From positions 248,001 through 312,000 of the forward strand of contig NZ_JAPKNH010000004.1 in NCBI RefSeq assembly GCF_026344005.1: a stretch of DNA of 64,000 nucleotides, written 5' to 3'. This stretch comes from Kaistia terrae (lineage in GTDB: Bacteria > Pseudomonadota > Alphaproteobacteria > Rhizobiales > Kaistiaceae). The position numbers were made by a program, and so were the translations under genes. Shown here piece after piece: positions 16,885 to 26,312 of this stretch. How positions within the stretch are numbered: position 1 is the stretch's first letter; each line of letters opens with the position of its first letter. Below the pieces are notes generated by a model that ran no database searches, was not told the origin of the DNA, and saw nothing but the letters and a program-made list of their open reading frames with translations.

Positions 16885-18063
16885 TCAGGCGTAGGGTGTC
16901 TCGCCGAAATAGCTGGAGCCCTTCTTGAGATGCGCCTTGGCGACGTCCTCGTTCAGCGTCAGGCCGTGGCCCGGCTTGTTGTTGAGCGGGATGAAGCCGT
17001 CGACGAGCGGGCTGCCGCCTTCGACCAGGTCGCCCCACCAGTCGACGTCATGGGCGTGGTATTCCATCACGAGGAAGTTGTTGATCGCCGCGCAGACATG
17101 GCCGCAGGCAACCGTGCCGATCGGGCTGGCGACGTTATGCGGCGCCATGGCGATGTAATACATGTCGGCATGGTCGGCGACCTTCTTGAACTCGAGCAAT
17201 CCGCCCATCTTCGGGATATCGGGCGAGATGATGCGCGCCGCCTGCTTCTCGATCAGGTCTCGATAGCCCCATTTGGTGTAGAGGCTCTCGCCGGTCAGGA
17301 TCGGCGTCTTGGTCGAGCGGGTGACCTGCACCAGCGCGTCGATGTTGTGCGGCGGCGTCGGGTCTTCCAGCCAGATCAGGTCGAGCGGCTCCAGCGCCTG
17401 CGCCAGCTTGATCGCGTCGTTGACGCCGAACTTCCAGTGCGCGTCCATCGCCACCATGATTTCGGGGCCGACCGCTTCGCGCACGGCGGTGGCGACACTG
17501 ACCATCCAGGTCAGTTCCTGCGAGCCGATGACGCGGTTGTAGGGCTCGACCCACTGCCGGCTCGGATAATCATCGTCGGTGACGTCGAGCGTGTAGGGGT
17601 TCTCGTTGTCGAGGTCGAACTTGATCGCCGTGAAGCCATCGGCGACGACTTCCTTGGCGCGGCGGGCATATTCGGCCGGATCGGGCGTGTCGCCCTCGTG
17701 GCAATCGGCATAGATGCGGATCTTCTCGCGGAAGCGGCCGCCGAAGAAGGTCGAGATCGGCAGTTCATGAGCGCGCCCCATCAGGTCCCAGAGCGCGATC
17801 TCGATGCCCGACATGGCGGTAACGGTCGCGCCGCCTTGCGCACCTTCGCCGGAAAGCACGCGGTCGATGATGAACATCAGCTTGGCGATGTTGGTCGGGT
17901 CCTGGCCGATGATGTAGGGCGCGGCGCGATGCACCAGTTCGGCGACGCCGGCGCCCCAATAGGCCTCGCCAAGCCCGGTGACGCCCTTGTCGGTTTCAAT
18001 TCGGACCAGCACCCAGGGAAAATTACCGTCAATGACGGCGGTGCGCACGCTCGTGATTTTCAT
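16885..18063 (-). CDS. Enolase-superfamily sugar-acid dehydratase (mandelate racemase/muconate lactonizing type)
   Basis: A 392-residue enzyme with a capping domain (about 1-125) and a TIM barrel. Visible active-site elements: Lys in TAIKFDLD, metal ligands Asp in VAMDAHWK, Glu in IWLEDPTPP and Glu in ILTGESLY, then Asp in ISPDIPKMGG and the base His in MAPHNVASPIG. This His/Asp pair suits a mandelate-racemase-subgroup dehydratase of an aldonate or aldarate. It lies 35 bp after the CUT1 ATPase gene, so it probably degrades the imported compound or its oxidised form. Substrate not predictable from sequence alone. Confidence 0.87.
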   Translation of the reverse strand: MKITSVRTAVIDGNFPWVLVRIETDKGVTGLGEAYWGAGVAELVHRAAPYIIGQDPTNIAKLMFIIDRVLSGEGAQGGATVTAMSGIEIALWDLMGRAHELPISTFFGGRFREKIRIYADCHEGDTPDPAEYARRAKEVVADGFTAIKFDLDNENPYTLDVTDDDYPSRQWVEPYNRVIGSQELTWMVSVATAVREAVGPEIMVAMDAHWKFGVNDAIKLAQALEPLDLIWLEDPTPPHNIDALVQVTRSTKTPILTGESLYTKWGYRDLIEKQAARIISPDIPKMGGLLEFKKVADHADMYYIAMAPHNVASPIGTVACGHVCAAINNFLVMEYHAHDVDWWGDLVEGGSPLVDGFIPLNNKPGHGLTLNEDVAKAHLKKGSSYFGETPYA

Positions 18064-18098
18064 TCCGGAAGCTTTCTGGCGGTGGACGGAAAAGGGTT

Positions 18099-19196
18099 TC
18101 AGGCGGCGGCCAGCGCCATTTCGGTGGCGCCGTCGAACAAGTGAATTTTGTCCTGGTCGAATTCGATCCAGACCTTCTGGTCCGGCTCGACGATGACGCT
18201 GGGGTCGAGACTGACGATGACAACCGAAGCGCCGAGGAAGACCTGGACGAAGGTAATGTCGCCGGTTGGCTCGACCGTATAGATGACGCCCGGCACGGTG
18301 CCCGGCGTCTGCGTCGTGTGCAGTTTCACCGTCGAGTGGCGGGCGCCGAGCACCACCTTGGCTGTCGTCGATGTCAGCGCTTTTCTCGCATTGGCGGCCG
18401 AGAGCGGCAGTTGCCAGCCTTCGGGGCTTCTCAGCGCGACGTCCGTGCCGTGGGTGACGACTTCAAGGGGCACCAGACTCATTGCCGGACTGCCGACGAA
18501 GCTCGCGACGAACATGTTCACCGGATTGTCGAAGACGTTCTTGGGCGAGTCGTATTGCTGCAGGAAGCCGCCATTCATCACCGCCATCTTGTCGGCCATG
18601 GTGACGGCCTCAAGCTGGTCGTGCGTGACGTAGACGACGGTCGCCTGCAGGTCCTGGTGGAAGCGCTTCAGCTCGGTTCGCATCTGCACGCGCAGCTTGG
18701 CGTCGAGGTTGGAGAGCGGCTCGTCCATCAGGAACACGCGAGGATCACGCACGAGGGCGCGGCCGAGCGCCACGCGTTGTTGCTGGCCGCCGGAAAGCTC
18801 GCGCGGCTTGCGCTCAAGCAGATGGGTGATGTCGAGCACCTTGGCGGCCGACAGCACCTTTGCCTCGATGTCGGACTTGGACAGCTTTCGCATCTGCAGC
18901 GGGAAGGCGAGGTTCTTGAATACTGTCTTGTTCGGATAGAGCGCGTAATTCTGGAACACCATGGCGATGTCCCGGTCCTTCGGGTCGAGGTCGTTGACCA
19001 GCCGGTCGCCGATATGGATATCGCCGCCGGACATCTCGATCAGTCCGGCAATCAGGTTCAGCGTCGTAGTCTTGCCGCAGCCGGAAGGGCCGACAAGCGC
19101 CACGAATTCTCCGTCGGCGACGGTCAGAGAGACATGGTTGACCGCGTAGACATTGCCGTATGTCTTGACGACTTGGTTGAGAACGACTTCAGCCAT
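18099..19196 (-). CDS. Sugar ABC transporter ATPase (MalK/UgpC family)
   Basis: A 365-residue ATPase. Walker A is GPSGCGKTT near residue 36, the Q-loop [13 protein letters not shown], the signature [15 protein letters not shown], Walker [13 protein letters not shown] and the H-loop [14 protein letters not shown]-terminal TOBE/MalK regulatory region runs from about 240. ATG 19196 ([14 protein letters not shown]) follows GAGGAA. It belongs to the adjacent permeases and binding protein. MalK-type subunits are often shared, so it could also serve the ATPase-less importer at 39247-42412. Confidence 0.92.
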   Translation of the reverse strand: MAEVVLNQVVKTYGNVYAVNHVSLTVADGEFVALVGPSGCGKTTTLNLIAGLIEMSGGDIHIGDRLVNDLDPKDRDIAMVFQNYALYPNKTVFKNLAFPLQMRKLSKSDIEAKVLSAAKVLDITHLLERKPRELSGGQQQRVALGRALVRDPRVFLMDEPLSNLDAKLRVQMRTELKRFHQDLQATVVYVTHDQLEAVTMADKMAVMNGGFLQQYDSPKNVFDNPVNMFVASFVGSPAMSLVPLEVVTHGTDVALRSPEGWQLPLSAANARKALTSTTAKVVLGARHSTVKLHTTQTPGTVPGVIYTVEPTGDITFVQVFLGASVVIVSLDPSVIVEPDQKVWIEFDQDKIHLFDGATEMALAAA

Positions 19197-19245
19197 CGGA
19201 AATTCCTCTTGGTGTCTCAAAGGCCTGCGCCATGGGAAGACGCGA

Positions 19246-20154
19246 TCAGGACTTGACCGCGCCTTCGGTGAGCGCTCGGACGAAATACTTTTGCAGCACC
19301 AGGAACAGCACGACGACGGGCACGCTCATGATGAAAGACGCGGCCATCAGGCCGGGCCAGTTGGTGGCGTATTCGGCAAAGAAGCGCTGCAGGCCGACGG
19401 GCAGGGTCAGCTTGTCCTTCGAGTTCATGAAGGTCAGCGCATAGACGTATTCGTTCCACGCCATGATGAAAGCGTAGATCCCGGTGGCGATGATGCCGGG
19501 CGAGGACAACGGCATGACGATGTAGAAGAACGCCTGGAAGCGCGTCGCGCCGTCGATGCGGGCCGCCTGCTCCAGCTGCACGGGAATGTTGTCGTAGAAT
19601 CCCTTGAGCAGCCAGATCGACAACGGCAGGCCGAAGGTCAGGTAGGTCAGGATCAGCGAACCGTGCGTGTTCACCAGCCCAAGCCATTTCATCAGCAGAA
19701 ACAGCGGCATAAGGAAGACGACCGCTGGGAACATGTTGCGCAGCAAAACCGAGAAGAACAGGAATTGCCGGCCCGGAAAGCGGAAGCGCGAGAAGGCATA
19801 GGCGGCCGGAACGGCGACGGCGACGCCGAGGATGGTCGACAGGATCGAGACGTAAAAACTGTTCCAGAAATACTGCAGGAACTCCTGGCCCACTTCATTG
19901 TTGGGTGAGAGAAGCTGGATATAGTTCTGGAACGTAACTTCTTCGGGCCACCATTGCGGCGGATATTGCAGCGCCGCCAGCTGCGACTTCAGCGAGGTGA
20001 TGATCATCCACGCCATCGGCAGCGCGGTGAACAGCAGCAGGAAGGCGAGGATGCCCCGGCCGGCCCAGCGCCACCCGCCTATGCGCTTCTTCGAACGCTT
20101 GCGCGGAATGGCGGGCCCGAAACGAGGGGGAGGGGTTGCGGTTTGCGTGCTCAT
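19246..20154 (-). CDS. Sugar ABC transporter permease (CUT1, MalG type)
   Basis: A 302-residue inner-membrane permease. A basic N-terminus (PRKRSKKRIGG) leads into six hydrophobic segments. The EAA loop is LEQAARIDGATRFQAFFYIVMPL and the C-terminus FVRALTEGAVKS is typical of MalG-like subunits. ATG 20154 overlaps the stop of the partner permease gene (ATGA). It forms a heterodimeric channel with the upstream gene product. Confidence 0.92.
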   Translation of the reverse strand: MSTQTATPPPRFGPAIPRKRSKKRIGGWRWAGRGILAFLLLFTALPMAWMIITSLKSQLAALQYPPQWWPEEVTFQNYIQLLSPNNEVGQEFLQYFWNSFYVSILSTILGVAVAVPAAYAFSRFRFPGRQFLFFSVLLRNMFPAVVFLMPLFLLMKWLGLVNTHGSLILTYLTFGLPLSIWLLKGFYDNIPVQLEQAARIDGATRFQAFFYIVMPLSSPGIIATGIYAFIMAWNEYVYALTFMNSKDKLTLPVGLQRFFAEYATNWPGLMAASFIMSVPVVVLFLVLQKYFVRALTEGAVKS

Positions 20155-21113
20155 CCGACTTTCGCCTCATCGCCGCGGGTCAGGGCCTTCACGTAGAAAT
20201 AGCCAAGCAACATCATCACGATGAACAGGATGACCGAATAGGCGGATGCCATGCCGAAGCGGATTCGGCCGAAGGCCATCTGGTAGATCTGCGTGATCCA
20301 GATGTCGGTAGCGCCGGCCGGGCCGCCGCCCGTCATGATCCAGGGGATGATGAAGGAGTTCAGATTGGTGACGACGAGCAGCAGGATCGTCACCATCGAG
20401 ACGCCCTTCAGATGGGGCATGGTGATGTGCCAGAAACGCTGCCAGGCGTTGGCGCCATCGACCTGGGCGGCGCGCAGCAACTGGTCAGGCACCGTCTGCA
20501 GGCCGGCCAGCAGCATGATCATCGCGAAGGAGAATTCCTTCCAGATATTGACGACGATGATTGCCGGCAGCGCCGTATAGATGTTGTCGAGGAAGTTGAT
20601 CGGCCGGTCAGTGAAGCCGAACTGCACCGAGAGCGCGCCGATCACACCGAAATCGGAATGATAAAGCCACTTCCAGACATAGGAGGCGGCAACAGCGCTG
20701 ATCACATAGGGGATCAGCAGCAGCGCCCGCAGTATGCCGCGCCCCAGAAATTCGCGATTGAGCGCCAGCGCAGCGCCGAGGCCGAGCACGAAGGCGAAGA
20801 AGGTCGAGAATACGGTCCAGATCAGCGTGTTGTAGGTGACGTCCCAGAAGCTTCTCGATGTCAGGATCGCCCAGTAATTATCCAGACCGACGAATATCTT
20901 CTTGTCCATCGAAAGATTGGCGGGAGTTTTGAAGAAGCTCAGTTCGATCGTGTAGTAGATCGGGAAGGCGATCACCAACAGCATCACAAGGAGGGCTGGC
21001 GCGATATAGGTGTAGTCGTTCCAGTGGCGGACGATGCGCTGGAAGACGTTGGGTTTGCGGCGCAGGCGCGGTGCGGGCATAGCTCCGCCTTGATGAGCGA
21101 CGTCGATCGTCAT
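20151..21113 (-). CDS. Sugar ABC transporter permease (CUT1, MalF/UgpA type)
   Basis: A 320-residue permease with a hydrophobic first segment after about 35 residues, and the EAA loop around LLRAAQVDGANAWQRF. ATG 21113 (MTIDVAHQGG) is preceded by GAGAGG, a good ribosome site; an alternative ATG at 21080 would lose 11 residues. The stop overlaps the MalG-type gene. It is 67 bp downstream of the binding-protein gene in the same operon. Confidence 0.9.
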   Translation of the reverse strand: MTIDVAHQGGAMPAPRLRRKPNVFQRIVRHWNDYTYIAPALLVMLLVIAFPIYYTIELSFFKTPANLSMDKKIFVGLDNYWAILTSRSFWDVTYNTLIWTVFSTFFAFVLGLGAALALNREFLGRGILRALLLIPYVISAVAASYVWKWLYHSDFGVIGALSVQFGFTDRPINFLDNIYTALPAIIVVNIWKEFSFAMIMLLAGLQTVPDQLLRAAQVDGANAWQRFWHITMPHLKGVSMVTILLLVVTNLNSFIIPWIMTGGGPAGATDIWITQIYQMAFGRIRFGMASAYSVILFIVMMLLGYFYVKALTRGDEAKVG

Positions 21114-21180
21114 CCGGTACCTCTCGGGGGATCTGGAGATCGACCGCCTGGCGGCGGTCGATCGTCGTATCGGGAGAAGG

Positions 21181-22698
21181 CTACATTCCGTCGAGCAGGT
21201 CCTGGACCTTCTTGGCCGCGTCATCGGCGGCCTGGTCGACGGTCATCTTGCCAGTCAGCGCGTTCTGCAGCATGTCCGGGACGATGATGTTCATCAGTTC
21301 CGCCTGTTCCGGAATGACCGGGAAGGGGATGCCGCTCGGCAGCATGCTTGTCGTCACGTCGAGGAACTTGATCGTGTCGAGGCGTTCCTTCATCCACTTG
21401 GTGGTGAAGCCGTCGAGATGGCCGGGGTTGGAGCCCACCCAGGCGAGCTTGGTCGACCATTCCGGACCGGTCGAGAAGCAGACGAAGGCCTTGGCTGCCT
21501 TTTCGTCGAGGCCGCCATCCACCAGTTCGGGTGCGAAGATGTGCACGTTCGAACCGCCGAACACCACGGCGCGCCGCGCCGGGCCGCTCGGAAGCAGGCC
21601 GTAGCGCATGTTGGCCACAACCGCGTCGGCCTTCTCCTTGTCGGCGCCGGTCGCCTTGCTGGCCAGATCGACCATTTTCGCATACTCGGCCGGGTGGGCG
21701 ATCATCATCGCCAGCTGGCCGGCGATGAACGGGTTCTGGTTCTCGTTCTGGGTGTTGGTCAGAGCCGAGGCCGGCACCGATTTGTCGCGCACATACATGT
21801 CGTAAGCCGCCTGCAGCGCGGCCTTGGAACCGGCATTATTCAGCTCGACGGTCTTGTAGGCAGGCGTGTCGGAGGTCTCGTCGAGCACGCCGCCGCCATA
21901 GGACCAGAGCTGCGGCATGTAGCGGAACGGCGTATTGCCGGCGTTCTGGCGTGCGACAAGGCCATAGCCATTGACGCCGAGCTTGTCCTTGATCTGCTTC
22001 GAATACTTGACGACGTCATCCCATGTCGCCGGCGGCTTTTCCGGATCCAGACCCGCATCGGCGAATATCTTGGCGTTCCAGATGAAGGCCATGGTCTCGT
22101 TGTTGGTCGGGATGCCGTAAGTCTTGCCTTCATAGGTGACGGACTTCATGGCGCCCGGCCAGAAATCGCTGGTCTCGTAGCCGACGTCCTCCGGCTTCAG
22201 TTCCTGCAACTGGCCCTTGGCGGCGAACTCGACACCCCAGAGAATGGGGAATTTGGCGACCATCGGCGCGGCATTGCCGAGGGCGGCGGTGCGCACCTTG
22301 TTGAGCATGTCGTTGTAGTCGAGGTTCTGCGCGTCGGTCTCGATGTTCGGATAGGCCTCCTTCCAGGCGGCCCAGAACTCGGCGTTCATCTTGTGGTCGA
22401 TTTCGGGCTGCGCCTGGGTCGGGCCAACCCACCAGTAGGTGAGGCGACCCTTGTAGTCGCGGGGCACGACCTTGGCGCAGTCGGCGGCCGTGTCGACTTC
22501 CGCCGTTCCGGCGATCGACTTGATGTATTCGGGCGACCATTTGGAAAGATCGACATTGGCGGCGAAGCTCGCCGTCGAGCCGGTGATCATCGTTGTCGCC
22601 AGGAGAGCCGCGACGGTGCGGGCAGCGACGGAGCGGTTCAGGAATTTTCGGCGATGCGGGCGCAAGCCCACCCCCCCACGGTCCAGCAGGCTGGTCAT
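21181..22698 (-). CDS. Extracellular sugar-binding protein, family 1, large
   Basis: A 505-residue binding protein, longer than the usual 400-440. The N-terminus MTSLLDRGGVGLRPHRRKF is extended and basic, then comes a hydrophobic stretch (TVAALLATTMITGSTASFAA). The mature part contains RLTYWWVGPTQAQPEIDHK and the family's GKTYGIPTNNETMAFIWN. Ribosome site GGAGG precedes ATG 22698. The extra length lies partly in the N-terminal leader and partly in the last 60 residues. First gene of the operon; an upstream dyad at 22802-22821 may be its operator. Confidence 0.88.
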   Translation of the reverse strand: MTSLLDRGGVGLRPHRRKFLNRSVAARTVAALLATTMITGSTASFAANVDLSKWSPEYIKSIAGTAEVDTAADCAKVVPRDYKGRLTYWWVGPTQAQPEIDHKMNAEFWAAWKEAYPNIETDAQNLDYNDMLNKVRTAALGNAAPMVAKFPILWGVEFAAKGQLQELKPEDVGYETSDFWPGAMKSVTYEGKTYGIPTNNETMAFIWNAKIFADAGLDPEKPPATWDDVVKYSKQIKDKLGVNGYGLVARQNAGNTPFRYMPQLWSYGGGVLDETSDTPAYKTVELNNAGSKAALQAAYDMYVRDKSVPASALTNTQNENQNPFIAGQLAMMIAHPAEYAKMVDLASKATGADKEKADAVVANMRYGLLPSGPARRAVVFGGSNVHIFAPELVDGGLDEKAAKAFVCFSTGPEWSTKLAWVGSNPGHLDGFTTKWMKERLDTIKFLDVTTSMLPSGIPFPVIPEQAELMNIIVPDMLQNALTGKMTVDQAADDAAKKVQDLLDGM

Positions 22699-22801
22699 GG
22701 AATATCCTCCCTCTGACGTGTTCGGCGGCGGATCCTGGTTCGATCTCTTCCGGATACGGAGGGGACGCTAGCGTCGATGCTCGAGCCCTGTCAACATCAT
22801 A

Positions 22802-22821
22802 AACCGCAACGCATTGCGGTT
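22802..22821. promoter_or_regulatory. Perfect 20-bp palindrome-like dyad, candidate operator
   Basis: AACCGCAA-CGCA-TTGCGGTT, arms fully complementary, 104-123 bp before the binding-protein start and just downstream of the IclR gene at 22901-23674. It is a likely site for that regulator or for the LacI protein at 23755. Confidence 0.5.
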
Positions 22822-22900
22822 GAAGTTAGCTTGTTAGGTTCGCACTTGCAGCAATTACGGAGCGGCACTCGAGGCCGTCGCCGGCGCGACGGCGAGGGCG

Positions 22901-23674
22901 TCAGGAACGTGGCATTCTGCGGCCGATCTCGAGCGCGGCGCCGGCCAGCGCCCGATGCAGGCGCTCCCGAAAAGCCTGGTCCCTGTCGGCGAGGAAGGGG
23001 ATGCTAAGGGCTGCGAGAAACCGCCCGCCCATGTCGAACACAGGGACGGCGATCGCGTGCACGCGGGCATTGTGCTCGCCGAGATCGACGGCAAAGCCGA
23101 GCTTCTTGACCTGCGCCAACTCGCGGGCGAGGTGCTTCGGATCGGTGACCGTGCGCGGCGTGTAGCGGATCAGCGGGACGCTCAGATGGCGGGCAAGGTC
23201 GTCGGCCGCCATGTGGGCCATGATCATCTTGCTGGCGGCGCCCGCGTGGAGCGGATAGCGCGAGGTGATCGACGGCGCGAAGCTGGATTTCGGGCCGGCG
23301 ACCGTGGCGGCGATCACATTGGCCTGGTCACCATCGCGGACGGAAAGCTTGTTCGGTTCGCCCGTTTCATCGCAGAGCTTCTGCATGATCGGCGTGGCGA
23401 TCTGGGCGAGGTCCGCTGCGCCGACATCGTTGGGCACGCGGGCGGCGAGGGACACAAGCCTCTGTCCCAGCACATAATTCCCAATGGCCGTGCGACGGAC
23501 GATCCGGCGTGCGAGCAGCGAATTCAAGATGCGGTAGACGGTGCTTCGCGGGACGTCGAGTTCGTCGACGAGCGAGCGCGGCGCGAGTCCGTCCGGCGAT
23601 CGTTCCAGCAGATCGAGCAGGTCGAAGGTGCGGTCAATGACCGGCACGCCGTTCTTGATCGCGGGCTGCGCCAT
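22901..23674 (-). CDS. IclR-family transcriptional regulator
   Basis: A 257-residue IclR protein. The winged HTH (about 8-70) has LVDELDVPRSTVYRILNSLL. The effector domain contains ITSRYPLHAGAASKMIMAHM and AVDLGEHNARVHAIAVPVFD. The start MAQPAIKNGVPVIDRTFDLL is normal for the family. It is transcribed in the same direction as the CUT1 operon downstream, and a 202-bp gap separates them. Probably regulates that operon. A small dyad, GCATTAAAATGC, at 23702-23713 lies 28 bp upstream of its start and may allow autoregulation. Confidence 0.9.
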   Translation of the reverse strand: MAQPAIKNGVPVIDRTFDLLDLLERSPDGLAPRSLVDELDVPRSTVYRILNSLLARRIVRRTAIGNYVLGQRLVSLAARVPNDVGAADLAQIATPIMQKLCDETGEPNKLSVRDGDQANVIAATVAGPKSSFAPSITSRYPLHAGAASKMIMAHMAADDLARHLSVPLIRYTPRTVTDPKHLARELAQVKKLGFAVDLGEHNARVHAIAVPVFDMGGRFLAALSIPFLADRDQAFRERLHRALAGAALEIGRRMPRS

Positions 23675-23754
23675 GCCAACTTCCTCCCGACCCTATCGGT
23701 AGCATTAAAATGCAAATGGTCGAAGTTCAGATTTGGGACAGCGGCGACGACTGT

Positions 23755-24786
23755 TCAGGCGGCGGTGGAGAGGGACGATATCAGTTTCTGCCAAGGCGGA
23801 TTGCCTACCGGACCGGTCGAAGCGCGGCGGACGATCTCGGCTGCCAGCGCCATGCGGACGGGCGCTTTCGAACGGTTTTCAGGCATGGCGAGGCGGTCGG
23901 CGATACAGCGCACCATTGCGGCGCCCATCTCGACCTGCGGGGTGCGGACCGTCGTCAGATGCGGAGAAATCTGCGTGGCGCAGGCGAAGTCGCTATAGCC
24001 GACGATCGACACATCGTCGGGGATCCGCAGGCCCATCTGCAGCAGTTCCGAGACGGCGCTGACGGCAATGCCGTCATGGCCGCAGAACAGCGCCGTGGGC
24101 GTTCCGCCTTGGCGCAGATAGGCGAGGAACGGGCGGCGGAAGCCTGTCGCCTCGTCATAGATCAGGTCTTCAACGACGGCGCCGGGGGTCTCCAGCATGC
24201 CATCCCGGAAGCCGCGGAACCGCTCATGCCGGCCGAGAGGCAGGCTGCTGCCATGGACATAGACGGCATGGCGATGACCCAATCCAGTCAGCATGCGCGC
24301 CACGGCGACGCCGCTTTCCCAGTCGGCTCCAACGACATGGTCGAACCGGACCAGCGGTTCGACATAGCTCGCACAGACGACCGGCACGCCGCTGCGCGAA
24401 GCGATGTCGGCGATATCGGCCGGCCGTGGCACCGCCAGAATCAGCCCGACCACCGAAGGATCGAGATGCGCCGTGGCGCTTAGATAGCGGGCCTGACGAG
24501 GAATGACGGAATAGCCCAGCCGCTCAGCCTCGGCCTCGGCGCCATGCATGATGTTGAGCCAGAGCTCGCTCGAAACCGGATCGATCTCGCTGCGCACGAA
24601 GAGGATCTGGCCCACCGCATGGGTCATCTCCGCATGGCCCTGATAACCCATGGCTCGGGCGGCCTGGATCACGCGGCTGCGCGTGGTCTCCGCGACCCCC
24701 GGCTTGCCTGAGAGCGCCCGGGAGACCGAGAACTTCGACAGGCCAAGCCGATCGGCCACGTCCTGGATGGTTACGCGCGATGACAT
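23755..24786 (-). CDS. LacI-family transcriptional regulator
   Basis: A 343-residue LacI/GalR protein. The N-terminal HTH is VTIQDVADRLGLSKFSVSRA followed by the hinge-helix region, then a periplasmic-binding-protein-like effector domain (about 60-330) with IVGYSDFACATQISPHLTTV. ATG 24786 gives MSSRVTIQDV, the expected start. Divergent from two enolase-superfamily genes, with 156 bp between starts, so it most likely controls them. Ligand likely a sugar or sugar acid. Confidence 0.9.
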   Translation of the reverse strand: MSSRVTIQDVADRLGLSKFSVSRALSGKPGVAETTRSRVIQAARAMGYQGHAEMTHAVGQILFVRSEIDPVSSELWLNIMHGAEAEAERLGYSVIPRQARYLSATAHLDPSVVGLILAVPRPADIADIASRSGVPVVCASYVEPLVRFDHVVGADWESGVAVARMLTGLGHRHAVYVHGSSLPLGRHERFRGFRDGMLETPGAVVEDLIYDEATGFRRPFLAYLRQGGTPTALFCGHDGIAVSAVSELLQMGLRIPDDVSIVGYSDFACATQISPHLTTVRTPQVEMGAAMVRCIADRLAMPENRSKAPVRMALAAEIVRRASTGPVGNPPWQKLISSLSTAA

Positions 24787-24942
24787 TGCGGGCCCATTGA
24801 TTGGTGTGAGGCGCCTTTGACTACGGCGGTCCAGGGTTGTCAATCCGGAAGCAATTTTTACAAAACATATTGCGCTCCTTGTTTGGTAATAGTAGCAACA
24901 AAAATAACAACTAACAAACACGCTGGTCGGGAGGACCCTGTG
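24787..24942. promoter_or_regulatory. Divergent promoter region with TACAAAACA / TGTTTGGTA inverted repeat
   Basis: The region is AT-rich between 24850 and 24925. TACAAAACA and TGTTTGGTA (8 of 9 positions complementary), separated by about 14 bp, lie between the LacI gene and the first enolase-superfamily gene. This is a possible LacI half-site pair; the spacing is larger than in typical LacI operators, so confidence is low. Confidence 0.25.
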
Positions 24943-26256
24943 ATGACGGCTTTGGACGAAGGCGCTGCCCAGACGATCGAGAACAATGTCCGGATGAGTT
25001 CGCATCCGAGCGCGTTGCGGATCACGGATATCCGCGTCGCGACGGTGGTCGGGGCCGGCTACTATCCGATCGTCCGGATCGATACGAACCAGGGCATCTA
25101 TGGCCTCGGCGAGGTGCGCGACGGCGCCCATCCCGATACCGCCCTTCGGCTGAAGCATCTCCTCGTCGGCCAGAATCCCTGCAACGTCGAATATCTGTTC
25201 AAGTCGATCAAAACCTTTGGCGGCGACAGCCGCGAGGCCGGCGGCGTCTGCGGTATCGAGATCGCGCTAATGGATCTGGTCGGCAAGGCCTATGGCGTGC
25301 CCTGCTATCAGCTGCTTGGCGGCAAGTTCCGCGACCGCGTCCGCATCTATGGTGATACGCCGGCGCCGAAGACGGCGACGCCGGAAGGCTATGTCGAGAT
25401 CGTCAAGCAGCGCGCGGCGCTAGGCCTGACCTTCATCAAGTTCGACCTGCCGGGACGGCTGTTCGAAGAGACGCCCGGCGCGTTGATCGGCACGAAGACC
25501 CAGTTTGAATATCCGCAATACAAGCAGTGGTACGTTCCGGGGCGCGGGCCGGGCGCGCGCATCAGCGAGCGCGGCATCGAACTGGCAGCCGAGATCACCG
25601 CCGCGGTGCGCGACGCTGTCGGCGACGAGATCTCGCTCTGCACCGACCATTTTGGCGAAGGATTTGTCACCGCCGACGAGGCGATCCGCATCGGTCACGC
25701 GCTGGAGCCTTACAATCTGGCCTGGGTCGAGGACCCGCTGCCCTGGACCGATATCGCCAACCACAAGAAGGTCGCCGACGCGCTGCTGACGCCGGTGGCG
25801 GCCGGCGAGGACCTTTATCTCTGGGAGGGTTTCCAGGAGGCGATCGAGACGCGCGCCTTCGACATCATCCATCCGGACATGCTGAGTTCGGGCGGCTTGA
25901 CTGAAACCAAGAAGATTGCCGACCATGCCGAGCGCTACGGCATTCCGACGGCTCTGCACGCCTGCTGTACGCCGATCGGCTTCATGGCCAATGTCCATCT
26001 GGGCGCGGCGATCTCCAGCCTCGTCGCCGTCGAACACCACGGACTCGATCAGGACTATTGGCCCAATCTCGTGACCGGGCTGGCCGACGACTACATGTCC
26101 GGCGGCTATGTCACGGTTCCCGATGGGCCCGGCCTCGGCGTCGATCTCAACGAAGAGGTCATCCGCGAGCACCTGCGCGACGGCGCCACCTACTTTGGCG
26201 ACACGTCGGAATGGAATCGCCTGCGCGTCGGCTTCGATCGCGTCCCGCACGACTGA
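24943..26256 (+). CDS. Enolase-superfamily sugar-acid dehydratase
   Basis: A 437-residue enzyme. ATG 24943 follows GGGAGGA. The capping domain contains ITDIRVATVVGAGYYPIVRI. The barrel has Lys in TFIKFDLP, metal ligands in CTDHFGEGF, AWVEDPLPW and VAAGEDLY, Asp in IHPDMLSSGG, and a His in TALHACCTPIGF where many relatives have APHN. The CC pair beside that His is uncommon. Overall the protein fits a mandelate-racemase-like acid-sugar dehydratase. It is followed 56 bp later by a second paralogue and controlled probably by the divergent LacI gene. Confidence 0.85.
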   Translation: MTALDEGAAQTIENNVRMSSHPSALRITDIRVATVVGAGYYPIVRIDTNQGIYGLGEVRDGAHPDTALRLKHLLVGQNPCNVEYLFKSIKTFGGDSREAGGVCGIEIALMDLVGKAYGVPCYQLLGGKFRDRVRIYGDTPAPKTATPEGYVEIVKQRAALGLTFIKFDLPGRLFEETPGALIGTKTQFEYPQYKQWYVPGRGPGARISERGIELAAEITAAVRDAVGDEISLCTDHFGEGFVTADEAIRIGHALEPYNLAWVEDPLPWTDIANHKKVADALLTPVAAGEDLYLWEGFQEAIETRAFDIIHPDMLSSGGLTETKKIADHAERYGIPTALHACCTPIGFMANVHLGAAISSLVAVEHHGLDQDYWPNLVTGLADDYMSGGYVTVPDGPGLGVDLNEEVIREHLRDGATYFGDTSEWNRLRVGFDRVPHD

Positions 26257-26312
26257 TCGCCTTCGATCGTCCTTGAACATCGTCGCCCGCAAGGGCACCG
26301 AAGGGGATAGCT

